A DNA stretch of 64,000 nucleotides. Source: G965230065 sp965230065. Lineage in GTDB: Bacteria > Bacteroidota > Bacteroidia > Cytophagales > Cyclobacteriaceae. The DNA lies in contig OZ245942.1 of the NCBI GenBank assembly GCA_965230065.1, forward strand, positions 4,960,001-5,024,000. The letters run 5' to 3'. Position numbers and translations under genes: made by a program. Below the pieces are notes generated by a model, which did no database searches, had not been told where the DNA came from, and worked only from the letters and a program-made list of their open reading frames with translations. Each line of letters starts with the position of its first letter. The stretch's first letter is position 1. Positions 1 through 8,707 of this stretch are shown here, piece after piece.

Positions 1-2
1 AA

Positions 3-1091
3 TTATTCCACCATCATGCACCAGACGGGCTGTTTGACGAATCGGGCGGGCGCGTGAGCGGTTTCGGACCCAAGCCCGAAGAACGTTTTGTATGGGATGG
101 TTATGCCGAGGAAAGGGAGAAATACGGACGTACCAGCACCGATTGGGGCGCTTATCCTGCCGAAGATTCGTTAATGCCTGATTATCAGTCTGCGGCCTGG
201 GCTGCCGAACGCCTAAGCCGTAATTATGAAAAACCTTTCTTTTTGGCCGTAGGCTTTCTGCGTCCGCATGTGCCCTGGTACGTGCCCCAGCCCTGGTTTG
301 ATATGCACCCGGTTGAGCAGTTAGCAATGCCACCCTACAAAGCGGATGACCTGGACGATGTGCCGCCCGTAGCCCTGCAAATCAACGACCTGCCCATGAT
401 GCCAACTACCCAGTGGGCCATAGAAAATAAGCAATGGGGAAACATAGTGCAGGCTTACCTGGCTTCTGTCAGTTTTGTTGACGGCCAGGTCGGCAAAGTG
501 CTGGATGCTTTAGAGAACTCCGAATACGCAAACAACACCATCATTGTGCTTTGGTCAGACCACGGATACCGCGTGGGTGAAAAAGAAACTTTTGCCAAGC
601 ACGCTTTATGGGAAGAGGCTACCCAAACGCCCCTCATGTTTGCCGGGCCGGGTGTTCCTTCTGGCAAAGTGGTCAATAAACCTGTGGAGCTTTTATCCAT
701 TTATCCTACTTTACTGGAATTGAGCGATTTACCTGCTTATGACAGAAATGAAGGCCTCAGTTTAGTACCGCTTATGCAAGGTGAGGAGACAGATGAGGAA
801 TGGCATGCGATTACAACTTTTGGGATGAACAATCATTCTGTACGAACAGAAAATTATCGGTACATCCAATATGAAGACGGAGGGGAAGAATTTTATGACC
901 ATGCCATTGACCCAAATGAGTGGACCAATGCTGCCGATGATGAAAAAAACCAGGAGGAAATAGGAAAACATAAAAAGCAAATGCCTGCGACCAATGTCCC
1001 TTGGAACCAATATTCATCTTACACATTTCAACCTTATTTTGTAGAACAGAAAGCCAGGTCTGAGAACTCACAAATGGGCAAAACTGATTAA
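3..1091 (+). CDS. Sulfatase, iduronate-2-sulfatase-like (5' end outside window)
   Basis: Probable secreted type I sulfatase that removes sulfate esters from polysaccharide; only the C-terminal part is present. The frame is open to the window edge, so the GTG at 54 is not the true start. The visible part has the typical iduronate-sulfatase-like stretch KPFFLAVGFLRPHVPWYVP and the metal-binding segment WSDHGYRVGEK with a following KHALWEEA, both near the expected active site. The N-terminal DD metal ligands and the CxPxR modification site would lie upstream and cannot be checked. A second sulfatase follows 66 bases downstream on the same strand, suggesting co-transcription. Family assignment is firm; the substrate is unknown. 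Confidence 0.9.
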   Translation, partial: LFHHHAPDGLFDESGGRVSGFGPKPEERFVWDGYAEEREKYGRTSTDWGAYPAEDSLMPDYQSAAWAAERLSRNYEKPFFLAVGFLRPHVPWYVPQPWFDMHPVEQLAMPPYKADDLDDVPPVALQINDLPMMPTTQWAIENKQWGNIVQAYLASVSFVDGQVGKVLDALENSEYANNTIIVLWSDHGYRVGEKETFAKHALWEEATQTPLMFAGPGVPSGKVVNKPVELLSIYPTLLELSDLPAYDRNEGLSLVPLMQGEETDEEWHAITTFGMNNHSVRTENYRYIQYEDGGEEFYDHAIDPNEWTNAADDEKNQEEIGKHKKQMPATNVPWNQYSSYTFQPYFVEQKARSENSQMGKTD

Positions 1092-1157
1092 TTTAATTTT
1101 AAATCATTGATTCTGAAAACCTGTTTTGTGGTGTACAGAACTGATAAAATATAACAA

Positions 1158-2546
1158 ATGAAGAAATTATCTTATCTCCTGTTAATTTTTAATATCTTAC
1201 TTGTTACCAATTCCACTTTTTCCCAGACCCAACCCAATATCGTTCTCATCATGGCAGATGACCTGGGATATGCCGACCTAAGCTGTTACGGTGCAGAAAA
1301 TATCCAAACACCCCACCTGGATGCCCTGGCGGCAGAAGGCGTTCGTTTAACTGATTTTTATGCCAATGGCCCTGAATGTACACCTACCCGCACAGCCCTT
1401 TTGACAGGGCGTTACCAGCAAAGGGTAGGTGGCCTTGAATGTGCCATCGGTTTGGGCAATATCGGCCGGTATACCGAAGCCAAACAACTTTCTGACCAGG
1501 GGGAATTAGGCTTGCCAGTTACCTTCAATGCATTGCCCATGATGTTGAATGGGCAGGGTTACAATACCGCCATCATTGGCAAATGGCATTTGGGAGAAGG
1601 AGAAGCGTACCGTCCGGCAGTTCACGGTTTTGATTATTCCATTGGCCCGCTGGGTGGGGCGGTAGATTACTTTCACCATACCGAACCGGTTGGGGAGTTT
1701 ATTGGTACTTATATGGAAGGCAACCATGACTTTTACCGAAACGATGCACCTCACCAGCGGGGGGGGTATTACATGACGCATCTGCTTACAGATGAAGCGG
1801 TGGAATGGGTAAATATTCAGAAAGAAGATCAGCCGTTCTTTTTGTATTTGCCCTACACTACGCCACATTTGCCCTATCAGGCTCCTTACGATTACCAGCC
1901 CGAGAAACTGACCATGGAGCATTGGAACAAAAGCGATAAAGAAGTGTATGCTGCCATGATAGAAGATATGGATGCTGGTATCGGAAAAATACTGGACAAA
2001 TTGGAAGAAAAAGGGATTGCCGATAATACCATCGTTATTTTCTTTTCTGATAATGGCCCCAACAAAACAGGAAACACCGGGCCTTATTCCGGCAATAAAG
2101 GACATGTATATGAAGGTGGTATTCGCGTACCGTGTATCATCCGCTGGCCGGGCAAAATTGAGGAAGGCGGCATTTCCAGTCAGCCTTTTATCAGTATGGA
2201 TTTGACGGCTTCTATCGCCGCCATTACAAAAGCAACCCCACCCAAGCCTTTGGATGGGATTGACCTGATTGGGCACATTACTGCAAGAAAAGCCGATTTT
2301 TCCAGGGATTTATTCTGGCGGAAAAAGCGTGCTGCCCAGGTTCGCTCAGCCGTTAGGAGCGAAAATCTTAAATATATAAGGGAAGAAGATAAAGGAAAAT
2401 TTGAAGAGTATTTATTTGACCTGAAAAACGACCCCGGTGAAAAACATGACCTGAAAGCCGATCGGCCTGAAGATTTTAAGCGTTTGAAAAAGTTATTGGC
2501 TGAGTGGGAAGAAGAAGTGAGGCCTGAGCGGAAGGAACTTCAGTAA
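1158..2546 (+). CDS. Secreted type I (formylglycine) sulfatase
   Basis: Predicted periplasmic or secreted sulfatase of 462 residues. It starts with a signal peptide (hydrophobic residues 3-20, ending near FSQ), followed by NIVLIMADD with the metal-binding Asp pair at 34-35. CTPTR at 74-78 matches the CxPxR site where Cys74 is converted to formylglycine, so an anaerobic or aerobic sulfatase maturase encoded elsewhere is required. GKWHLG and FFSDNGPN carry further conserved active-site residues. Length is normal for arylsulfatase-like enzymes. It is the second of three sulfatases on this strand, which suggests stepwise desulfation of a marine glycan. The precise subfamily and substrate cannot be told from sequence reading alone. 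Confidence 0.93.
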   Translation: MKKLSYLLLIFNILLVTNSTFSQTQPNIVLIMADDLGYADLSCYGAENIQTPHLDALAAEGVRLTDFYANGPECTPTRTALLTGRYQQRVGGLECAIGLGNIGRYTEAKQLSDQGELGLPVTFNALPMMLNGQGYNTAIIGKWHLGEGEAYRPAVHGFDYSIGPLGGAVDYFHHTEPVGEFIGTYMEGNHDFYRNDAPHQRGGYYMTHLLTDEAVEWVNIQKEDQPFFLYLPYTTPHLPYQAPYDYQPEKLTMEHWNKSDKEVYAAMIEDMDAGIGKILDKLEEKGIADNTIVIFFSDNGPNKTGNTGPYSGNKGHVYEGGIRVPCIIRWPGKIEEGGISSQPFISMDLTASIAAITKATPPKPLDGIDLIGHITARKADFSRDLFWRKKRAAQVRSAVRSENLKYIREEDKGKFEEYLFDLKNDPGEKHDLKADRPEDFKRLKKLLAEWEEEVRPERKELQ

Positions 2547-2653
2547 TAAAAATATATTTCAATTCTGGATTGGGAATAAATTGACCCGGGCTGTCAAAAT
2601 ACTATTGTATAATTGCTAAAATATTTTTCTGTTCCAAGTTGATAAGAAAAACC

Positions 2654-3022
2654 ATGAGTGCTAAACCCTCTGCATTATACATTATCCCGGTACTCCCTTC
2701 ATCAGATATTGAGCGCGACCTGAAGTGGTATGAGAAATATACCGGGTTTAAGTTTTCCTTTGGCGATGACGGTTATGCAGGTCTGTGCAGGGAAAATCTG
2801 GAATTTCATTTACAGTTTCATTCAGGTACTGAAGAAGATCCCATAACGGGCGGGTCTGTAATGAAGATTTTTGTTTCGGACATTCAGCCCTATTTTGAAG
2901 AATTTGTAGGGCGGGGGACGGTTCAGAAAGAAAAACTACGCATAAACACTCCCTGGGGTACGCATGAGTTTGGGTTTTATGATTTGAACAAAAATGCTGT
3001 TTTTATTGTGCAGGATGCCTGA
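2654..3022 (+). CDS. VOC (glyoxalase/bleomycin resistance) superfamily protein
   Basis: Small 122-residue protein of the vicinal-oxygen-chelate fold. The pattern supporting this is an N-terminal strand ALYIIPVLPSSDIERDLKWYE, a central GYAGLCRENLEFHLQF strand with a possible metal-ligand His/Glu, and the C-terminal WGTHEFGFYDLNKNAVFIVQ that closes many antibiotic-resistance-type VOC proteins. I chose the ATG at 2654; a TTG at 2639 would add five residues. The next gene begins 6 bases after the stop, so the two are probably translated from one message. Bleomycin-type binding or a glyoxalase-like reaction are both possible; no substrate can be assigned. Confidence 0.8.
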   Translation: MSAKPSALYIIPVLPSSDIERDLKWYEKYTGFKFSFGDDGYAGLCRENLEFHLQFHSGTEEDPITGGSVMKIFVSDIQPYFEEFVGRGTVQKEKLRINTPWGTHEFGFYDLNKNAVFIVQDA

Positions 3023-3028
3023 TAAAAA

Positions 3029-4018
3029 ATGTGGTTCAAAAAAATGACAGGTTTTGATGAAATATCTCCGGAACAGGTTCGGGAGAATATTGTTATTGAC
3101 GAAATGAGAATGCTCTCCAAAGCTAATAACAGAACATTTCAGTTTGGTTACTTGGAAACCCCAACATTATCTGAGCTAAAGGAACAAGCTCCGCCCATTG
3201 GTTTATTTGAAGGAGATATTAATTTAAATGAAATTGTTGGCAATGTTCAGGAATTACATGCCGACCCAGTCAATGAATCCGCTTTGTTTCAGGCAGCTTC
3301 ACAATTTAATTTATTGGAAATGGCCGGGCCACATATCACTCCTGAAGAAGGGGTTGATATTTATGAAAGTGATTATACACAAGGGCCTGCCTGCGCAATA
3401 GCCTGCGGGGCAGGAACTATTTATAGAAATTATTTTGTACCTGTAAACGGTAAGGTGGGACAAACTGCAAGCAATCAAATTGATTGTCTGGAACTAATTG
3501 GTGAAGAATTAAATAATGAAAAAAGTAGTTTGTGGAAAATGACCAATGGTTATGCTTTATTTAATAAGAATGGCTTGCTTAAAGTTAATTCAATGCTCAG
3601 TAAGTTAACCGATGCCCAGAGAGAAATTTTAAAAGGAAAGCTCAAAATTGGGTTGCAATGGAACACAGAAGTTACTATTGCAAAAAATAAACAACTTGTG
3701 TCGCAAGCCTTTTGTTCTGCCCTTCCGGTTGCCTATTCACATATTGAACCAGTGTATTGGGAAAAGTTTGCAAGAGTTATCCTTGAAGCTGTTTACGAGG
3801 CCACTTTGTATGCTACATTAATTAATCTGGAAAAAACTGGCTCCAATAAAGTATTCCTGACCTTAGTTGGTGGTGGGGCTTTTGGTAATGAACCAGCCTG
3901 GATTGTGGAGGCCATCGCAAATACAGTAAAAAAGTTTATTAATACTCCGCTGGATATTAAAATTGTAAGTTATGGCAGCTCAAATTTATGGGTACAAAAA
4001 TTATTACAACTCATTTGA
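3029..4018 (+). CDS. Macrodomain/PARG-like protein of unknown function
   Basis: A 329-residue cytosolic protein with no signal peptide or membrane segment. The central region (residues about 78-150) reads ALFQAASQFNLLE, then TQGPACAIACGAGTIYRNYF; the C-terminal third has VFLTLVGGGAFGN followed by an amphipathic helix. The glycine-rich GGGAFGN loop resembles the second phosphate-binding loop of macrodomains and poly(ADP-ribose) glycohydrolases, so ADP-ribose binding or hydrolysis is a reasonable inference, but the canonical PARG GGG...QEE signature is not evident. The gene is visibly more A+T-rich than the sulfatases around it, which may indicate separate acquisition. It lies 6 bases after the VOC gene. 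Confidence 0.5.
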   Translation: MWFKKMTGFDEISPEQVRENIVIDEMRMLSKANNRTFQFGYLETPTLSELKEQAPPIGLFEGDINLNEIVGNVQELHADPVNESALFQAASQFNLLEMAGPHITPEEGVDIYESDYTQGPACAIACGAGTIYRNYFVPVNGKVGQTASNQIDCLELIGEELNNEKSSLWKMTNGYALFNKNGLLKVNSMLSKLTDAQREILKGKLKIGLQWNTEVTIAKNKQLVSQAFCSALPVAYSHIEPVYWEKFARVILEAVYEATLYATLINLEKTGSNKVFLTLVGGGAFGNEPAWIVEAIANTVKKFINTPLDIKIVSYGSSNLWVQKLLQLI

Positions 4019-4050
4019 AACATTGGTAAAACAACTTCCAAATACTTTCC

Positions 4051-5832
4051 ATGACTAATCTGAAAAACAACTGGCCCGTTTTTTTCTTTATTTTATACTT
4101 CCTTATTTATCAAGCTGCTTTTGCGCAGCAATTAAAAAATGATGTTTCTGCATCTTCTCTTCCCAACATACTGCTTATTATGTCAGACGACCAGGGGTGG
4201 GGTGATTTGGGCATCCACGGCAACAGCCTCATTGGTACGCCTGTGCTGGATGCACTGGGGACGGAAAGTGTACGGTTTGACCGCTTTTTTGTCAGCCCGG
4301 TTTGTGCGCCTACCCGTGCCTCCCTGCTTACCGGAAGGGATTATTTACGCACCAATACGTTTGCCGTAACCGGCAGGGGCGTAGCCATGCGCTCGGATGA
4401 AGTCACCATCGCCGAAATACTGAAAGCTGCCGGATACCGCACCGGAATTTTTGGTAAATGGCACAATGGCGAACAGTATCCAAACCATCCACTGGGGCAG
4501 GGTTTTGATGAGTTTTTTGGTTTTTGTGGCGGGCACTGGAACCGTTATTTTGACCCACCGTTGGAGCATAATGGAAATAAACGGGAATATAAAGGCTACA
4601 TTTCTGATTTGCTTACCGATGCTGCCATTGATTTTATCAATACTGACAGGAATAACCCTTTCTTTTGTTATGTTCCGTATAATGTGCCCCACGGCCCGTA
4701 TCAGGTAGCCGGACATTACTTTGAGAAATATAAAAACCTGGGGTTTGATGATAAAACAGCCGCAGTATATGGCATGATAGAAAATATGGATGAGAACATT
4801 GGGCGCATCCTTCACACCTTAGATTCCCTGAAAATTGCTGAAAATACAATCGTGGTATTTCTTACCGATAACGGCCCAAATGGCCATCGTTTCAATGGGA
4901 ATATGAAAGGCATAAAAGCCAGTGTAGATGAAGGTGGGGTGCGTGTCCCTTTGTTTATCCGGTATCCTGGCACATTACCACAAGATTCCGTTATTACACA
5001 GAATGCAGCCCACATCGATATGCTTCCTACTTTGATATCACTGGCCGGGCTATCTGTCCCTGATTCTTTGGCGTTGGACGGTATGAATTTACTTCCGTTG
5101 TTGCAGGGCCAGGCGGATAATTGGCCGAAACGTAACCTCTTTACCCATTACTCAGGTCGGGAGGTAACTGCCAGTCCCGGTGGGGTGCGTACTGATAATT
5201 TCCGGATGGTTATTAACAGAAAGGACGAGCCTTTGCTTTATGATATGATACATGACCCCGGGCAGCAAAATAACGTAGGGGCTAAGTACCCTGAAATGCT
5301 GGATTCCCTGGTAACAGCCTACTACAAATGGTACGAAGAAGTAACCCACAATCTGGATACTTTGCCAGTTCACGTAGGTTTCCCGGAATCGCCTGTAACA
5401 ACGCTTCCGGCACATGAAGCTACTTTGTCGGGCGGTGTGCAATTTAAATTTGAAAATGGCTACACCAACGACTGGATTACCAACTGGGCAAGTACAAGCG
5501 ATAAGATTAGCTGGCCTGTTAAAGTAGTAAATAAAGGGCAATATGATATTTTCATGGAGTATGCCTGTGCAGAAGAAAACATTGGCTCACTTCTACAAGT
5601 AAAAATTGGCGATCAGGTAATTTCCACAAAGATTGAAGAACCTTTTCCCTTAGAAATTATTGAAGTGCCCAACTTTACACCAGCCGGTAATCATGTAGAC
5701 GCACATTGGAAAAAAATACAATTAGGTACGATACAACTTCATGAAGGGCAATATAAATTTTTGCTGAAAGGGGTTGAAATCCCCGGAGAGGAAATAGTGC
5801 AGCTTAAATCCATTTACATGGAACAGCGATAA
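4051..5832 (+). CDS. Secreted sulfatase with C-terminal beta-sandwich extension
   Basis: Arylsulfatase-type enzyme of 593 residues. A signal peptide occupies residues 8-25 (cleavage near AFAQ). NILLIMSDDQGWGDLG gives the metal-binding Asp pair, CAPTR at 85-89 is the formylglycine site, and GKWHNG and FLTDNGPN are further catalytic segments. Residues up to about 440 form the sulfatase fold. The last about 130 residues are extra: a strand-rich segment with DWITNW and several alternating hydrophobic stretches, probably a carbohydrate-binding-like beta-sandwich. It belongs to the same + strand group as the two preceding sulfatases but differs clearly from them in sequence, implying a different sulfate position or sugar. 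Confidence 0.92.
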   Translation: MTNLKNNWPVFFFILYFLIYQAAFAQQLKNDVSASSLPNILLIMSDDQGWGDLGIHGNSLIGTPVLDALGTESVRFDRFFVSPVCAPTRASLLTGRDYLRTNTFAVTGRGVAMRSDEVTIAEILKAAGYRTGIFGKWHNGEQYPNHPLGQGFDEFFGFCGGHWNRYFDPPLEHNGNKREYKGYISDLLTDAAIDFINTDRNNPFFCYVPYNVPHGPYQVAGHYFEKYKNLGFDDKTAAVYGMIENMDENIGRILHTLDSLKIAENTIVVFLTDNGPNGHRFNGNMKGIKASVDEGGVRVPLFIRYPGTLPQDSVITQNAAHIDMLPTLISLAGLSVPDSLALDGMNLLPLLQGQADNWPKRNLFTHYSGREVTASPGGVRTDNFRMVINRKDEPLLYDMIHDPGQQNNVGAKYPEMLDSLVTAYYKWYEEVTHNLDTLPVHVGFPESPVTTLPAHEATLSGGVQFKFENGYTNDWITNWASTSDKISWPVKVVNKGQYDIFMEYACAEENIGSLLQVKIGDQVISTKIEEPFPLEIIEVPNFTPAGNHVDAHWKKIQLGTIQLHEGQYKFLLKGVEIPGEEIVQLKSIYMEQR

Positions 5833-5848
5833 AATACGATTTTTTGCT

Positions 5849-6379
5849 TTACGACCTCCAATATTTCTCGAGAGGCCCATTTTCACCATATACCGGATCG
5901 GTATTTGGAATTGGAACTTCTTTTATTTTCTGCTCCGCCGTGGGTTTTTCATGCGCTTCTCCGTATTTCATGTCCACTGACAGTGCGGGTGGATAAGCGC
6001 CTATACAGGCAAAATCATCAGTGGCTCCCATGTTTTTATGTGAAACCCCGGCGGGAATAATGATAAAGTCACCCGCTTTGGCAGTAAGAATAATGCCATT
6101 TGGCCCACCCAACTGAACTTCAACCTGTCCTGAATAAAGGCCCAATACTTCGTGGGCTTCGCTGTGATAATGATGGTAAGTAAAGATACCATTGTGCCAA
6201 ATTCCTTCCCACCCGTTTTCCTCAAAAATATTTTCAATGATAGAGGCCAAATCCCCATCTTGCCCAAGTACCTCCTGGTAAACCAAGGCAGGTAGGTTCG
6301 CATTGTTAGGGAAATTTCCGTCTTCTTTGAGTATTTTGTGAATTATTTTCGGGTTTGTATTGATTTTGGTTTGTTCCAT
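5849..6379 (-). CDS. YjlB-type cupin domain protein
   Basis: Single-domain cupin of 176 residues, predicted cytosolic. Motif 1 is seen as H70-x-H72 with Glu77 (HHYHSEAHE) and motif 2 as PAGVSH with His114, so the classic metal-binding 3-His/1-Glu set is present. The overall pattern resembles the YjlB family of bacterial cupins, whose reaction is not established. It is transcribed toward the sulfatase gene and ends 16 bases from its stop, so the two converge. The adjacent beta-helix lipoprotein is divergently transcribed, and a shared promoter region of about 110 bases separates them. Sugar isomerase-like or dioxygenase-like roles are both conceivable. Confidence 0.8.
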   Translation of the reverse strand: MEQTKINTNPKIIHKILKEDGNFPNNANLPALVYQEVLGQDGDLASIIENIFEENGWEGIWHNGIFTYHHYHSEAHEVLGLYSGQVEVQLGGPNGIILTAKAGDFIIIPAGVSHKNMGATDDFACIGAYPPALSVDMKYGEAHEKPTAEQKIKEVPIPNTDPVYGENGPLEKYWRS

Positions 6380-6490
6380 AATGCTAAAATTAGCAAAAAA
6401 CAGTGAGGGATACAGCCCGTAGGAAATAAATATTTTTATATTTCAATGCTTTGCAAAATGTGTCAAAATACCCCACCTACCAACAAATAT

Positions 6491-8707
6491 ATGTACTTCA
6501 AAAGTAAAATTTATGTGTTTTTCGCGGGTTTTGTAATGATATTGGGCCTGCCATCTTGTGGCTTTTTTCAGACAACTCCTGTGGCTTTTTATGTCTCTCC
6601 CCAGGGTAACGACCAGCATTCGGGAACCAAAGATAAGCCCTTTTTATCCATTAATCGGGCAATGTTAGCCGTGCGGGAATTGAATGAAGATGATGGCTTG
6701 CCCGAAAATGGCATAACCGTTTACCTGCGTGAAGGAAAATATACCATAGACACCACCCTGATATTTAGTGAAAAAGATGGGGGAACGGCCATGAAGCCGG
6801 TAGTTTGGAAAGCCTTTGCTAATGAGCAAGTGGTTTTTTCAGGGGGTAAAGCGGTATCAGGCTTTAAGCATGTGCAGGATACCAGCATATTATGGCACCT
6901 GTCGGATGCTGCCCGGGAAAATGTAGTTAAAGCAAATTTGTTCAAACAAGGAATTCATGAATTTGGCACATTACAAAAAAGTGGATTCGGTAAACCTGTT
7001 ACCCCTGTGGGTGCCGAAGTTTTTTATGAGGGACAGCCCATGACCCTGGCTCGTTATCCCAATCAGGGTTGGGTTACTATTAAAGATGTGCCACAGGATG
7101 GGACACTCAAAAACAAAGGGGATGAAGCTAATCCGGGAGCGAACTTTAATGATATTCCGGCAGGCAGGCATTTTGGCAGGTTTACGTATGATGACGAACG
7201 CCCGGAAAAATGGGCAGAATATGAAGAAATATGGATGCATGGTTACTGGGTTTGGGATTGGGCCGATATGTATGAAAAGGTAGATGCATTGGATAAAGAA
7301 AAGAATGAAATTTACTTGCTACAACCCTATCACCATTACAGATACCGAAAGGGACAGCGGTATTATTATCTGAATGTGCTATCAGAGTTAGATTCAGTGG
7401 GAGAGTGGTACCTGGACAGAAAAAGTGGTGATTTGTTTCTATGGCCAGAAATATTTACGGATAGTACAACAGTTACTGTTTCACTGCTGGATAGCCCGGT
7501 TATTTCATTAAAAAACACCGAATTTTTGACTTTTGAAGGGATTACTTTTGAGGAGTGCCGGGGCACGGCCGTAAGGGTTAGCGGGGGCAGCAACAACAAA
7601 TTTTTGCGTTGTACTTTCCGGAATATAGGAAACTACGCCCTGATTATTGAGGGTGGAACGGATAACGGAGTTCAAAGCTGTGAAATTTACAATACCGGCG
7701 ATGGGGGCATTATCCTTCAGGGAGGAAACCGTGCTACATTGAAAGCAGGAAGGAACTATGTGATGAATACGCACATACATCATTACAGCCGATGGCACCG
7801 GACCAACCGCCCAGCCATTTTAATAGAGGGAGTTGGCAATACCTTGTCGCATAACCATATCCACGATGCCCCGCACATGGGGATACGTTTCCATGGGAAT
7901 AAACACATTATTGAGTTCAACGAAATCCATGATATTGCCAAAGAAACCGGGGATGTGGGTGCCGTTTATGTAGGCCGCGACTGGACCTACTGGGGAAATA
8001 TTATCCGTTTCAATTACTTTCATGACCTGCACGGCCCCGGTTTGCACGGTGTAATGGCTGTATATCTTGATGATTGGGCCAGTGGTACCACCATTTATGG
8101 CAATGTTTTTTACAAGGCAGGGCGTTCAGCTTTCATAGGTGGAGGAAGAAACAATACCATTGAAAACAATATTTTTGTAATGGGTGAGCCTTCCATTCAT
8201 ATTGATGCGAGGGGAACCAGTTGGGGTAAATATTATTTTGATACAACTTCTGTACATTTTCGAAGTACATTGTACGATCGCATGGATGCTGTGCATTATG
8301 ACCAGCCTCCTTTTGCTGAGGCTTTTCCAGAACTGCTCACCATTCAAAGCGATGAACCAGACATGCCGAAGTATAACAAAATTATCCGTAACATTTCGTT
8401 CAACAGCAGGTGGCTGAATATGTATGATGGGCTTACTTTTACTGATTTTACGATGGAAAATAATTACATTGCCGATACTGCTCTCGTGCGGCTTAAAAAA
8501 GAAGGGGATGAAGATTTTACAACTTTAAGAATGGATGATGAAAAAACTGTACAGCAATTGCAGGAAAAAGGAAATATAGTGGTAGAGTCGAATCCCGGCT
8601 TCGTAGATTGGAAAAACCAGGACTTTCGGTTAGTGGATGAAGCCCCGGCTTGGGTTATTGAATTTCAACCCATTCCTTTTCATCATATTGGGCTGATAGA
8701 AGATTAA
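6491..8707 (+). CDS. Right-handed parallel beta-helix lipoprotein, possible glycoside hydrolase
   Basis: A 738-residue surface lipoprotein. I prefer the ATG at 6491 over an upstream one because it places a signal peptide (residues 6-22) directly before the lipobox LPSC with Cys23. The mature protein opens with FYVSPQGNDQHSGTKDKPF, a common opening of parallel beta-helix enzymes, and residues about 350-600 contain repeated short-turn segments such as NNKFLRCTFRNIG and NTLSHNHIHDAPHMGI. The tryptophan-rich HGYWVWDWADMYEKV resembles what I recall of GH141-type enzymes; this is a weak lead. It probably depolymerises or trims a uronate-rich glycan alongside the sulfatases. Its 3' end overlaps the next gene by 4 bases, tail to tail. 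Confidence 0.78.
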   Translation: MYFKSKIYVFFAGFVMILGLPSCGFFQTTPVAFYVSPQGNDQHSGTKDKPFLSINRAMLAVRELNEDDGLPENGITVYLREGKYTIDTTLIFSEKDGGTAMKPVVWKAFANEQVVFSGGKAVSGFKHVQDTSILWHLSDAARENVVKANLFKQGIHEFGTLQKSGFGKPVTPVGAEVFYEGQPMTLARYPNQGWVTIKDVPQDGTLKNKGDEANPGANFNDIPAGRHFGRFTYDDERPEKWAEYEEIWMHGYWVWDWADMYEKVDALDKEKNEIYLLQPYHHYRYRKGQRYYYLNVLSELDSVGEWYLDRKSGDLFLWPEIFTDSTTVTVSLLDSPVISLKNTEFLTFEGITFEECRGTAVRVSGGSNNKFLRCTFRNIGNYALIIEGGTDNGVQSCEIYNTGDGGIILQGGNRATLKAGRNYVMNTHIHHYSRWHRTNRPAILIEGVGNTLSHNHIHDAPHMGIRFHGNKHIIEFNEIHDIAKETGDVGAVYVGRDWTYWGNIIRFNYFHDLHGPGLHGVMAVYLDDWASGTTIYGNVFYKAGRSAFIGGGRNNTIENNIFVMGEPSIHIDARGTSWGKYYFDTTSVHFRSTLYDRMDAVHYDQPPFAEAFPELLTIQSDEPDMPKYNKIIRNISFNSRWLNMYDGLTFTDFTMENNYIADTALVRLKKEGDEDFTTLRMDDEKTVQQLQEKGNIVVESNPGFVDWKNQDFRLVDEAPAWVIEFQPIPFHHIGLIED

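Noticed and set aside
1506..2276. Minus-strand frame of about 256 codons inside the second sulfatase
   Set aside because: Shadow of the sulfatase; its translation has no coherent domain.
1..8707. A complete polysaccharide utilisation locus
   Set aside because: No SusC/SusD-type pair or dedicated sensor is visible in the window, so the term is not justified from this sequence alone.
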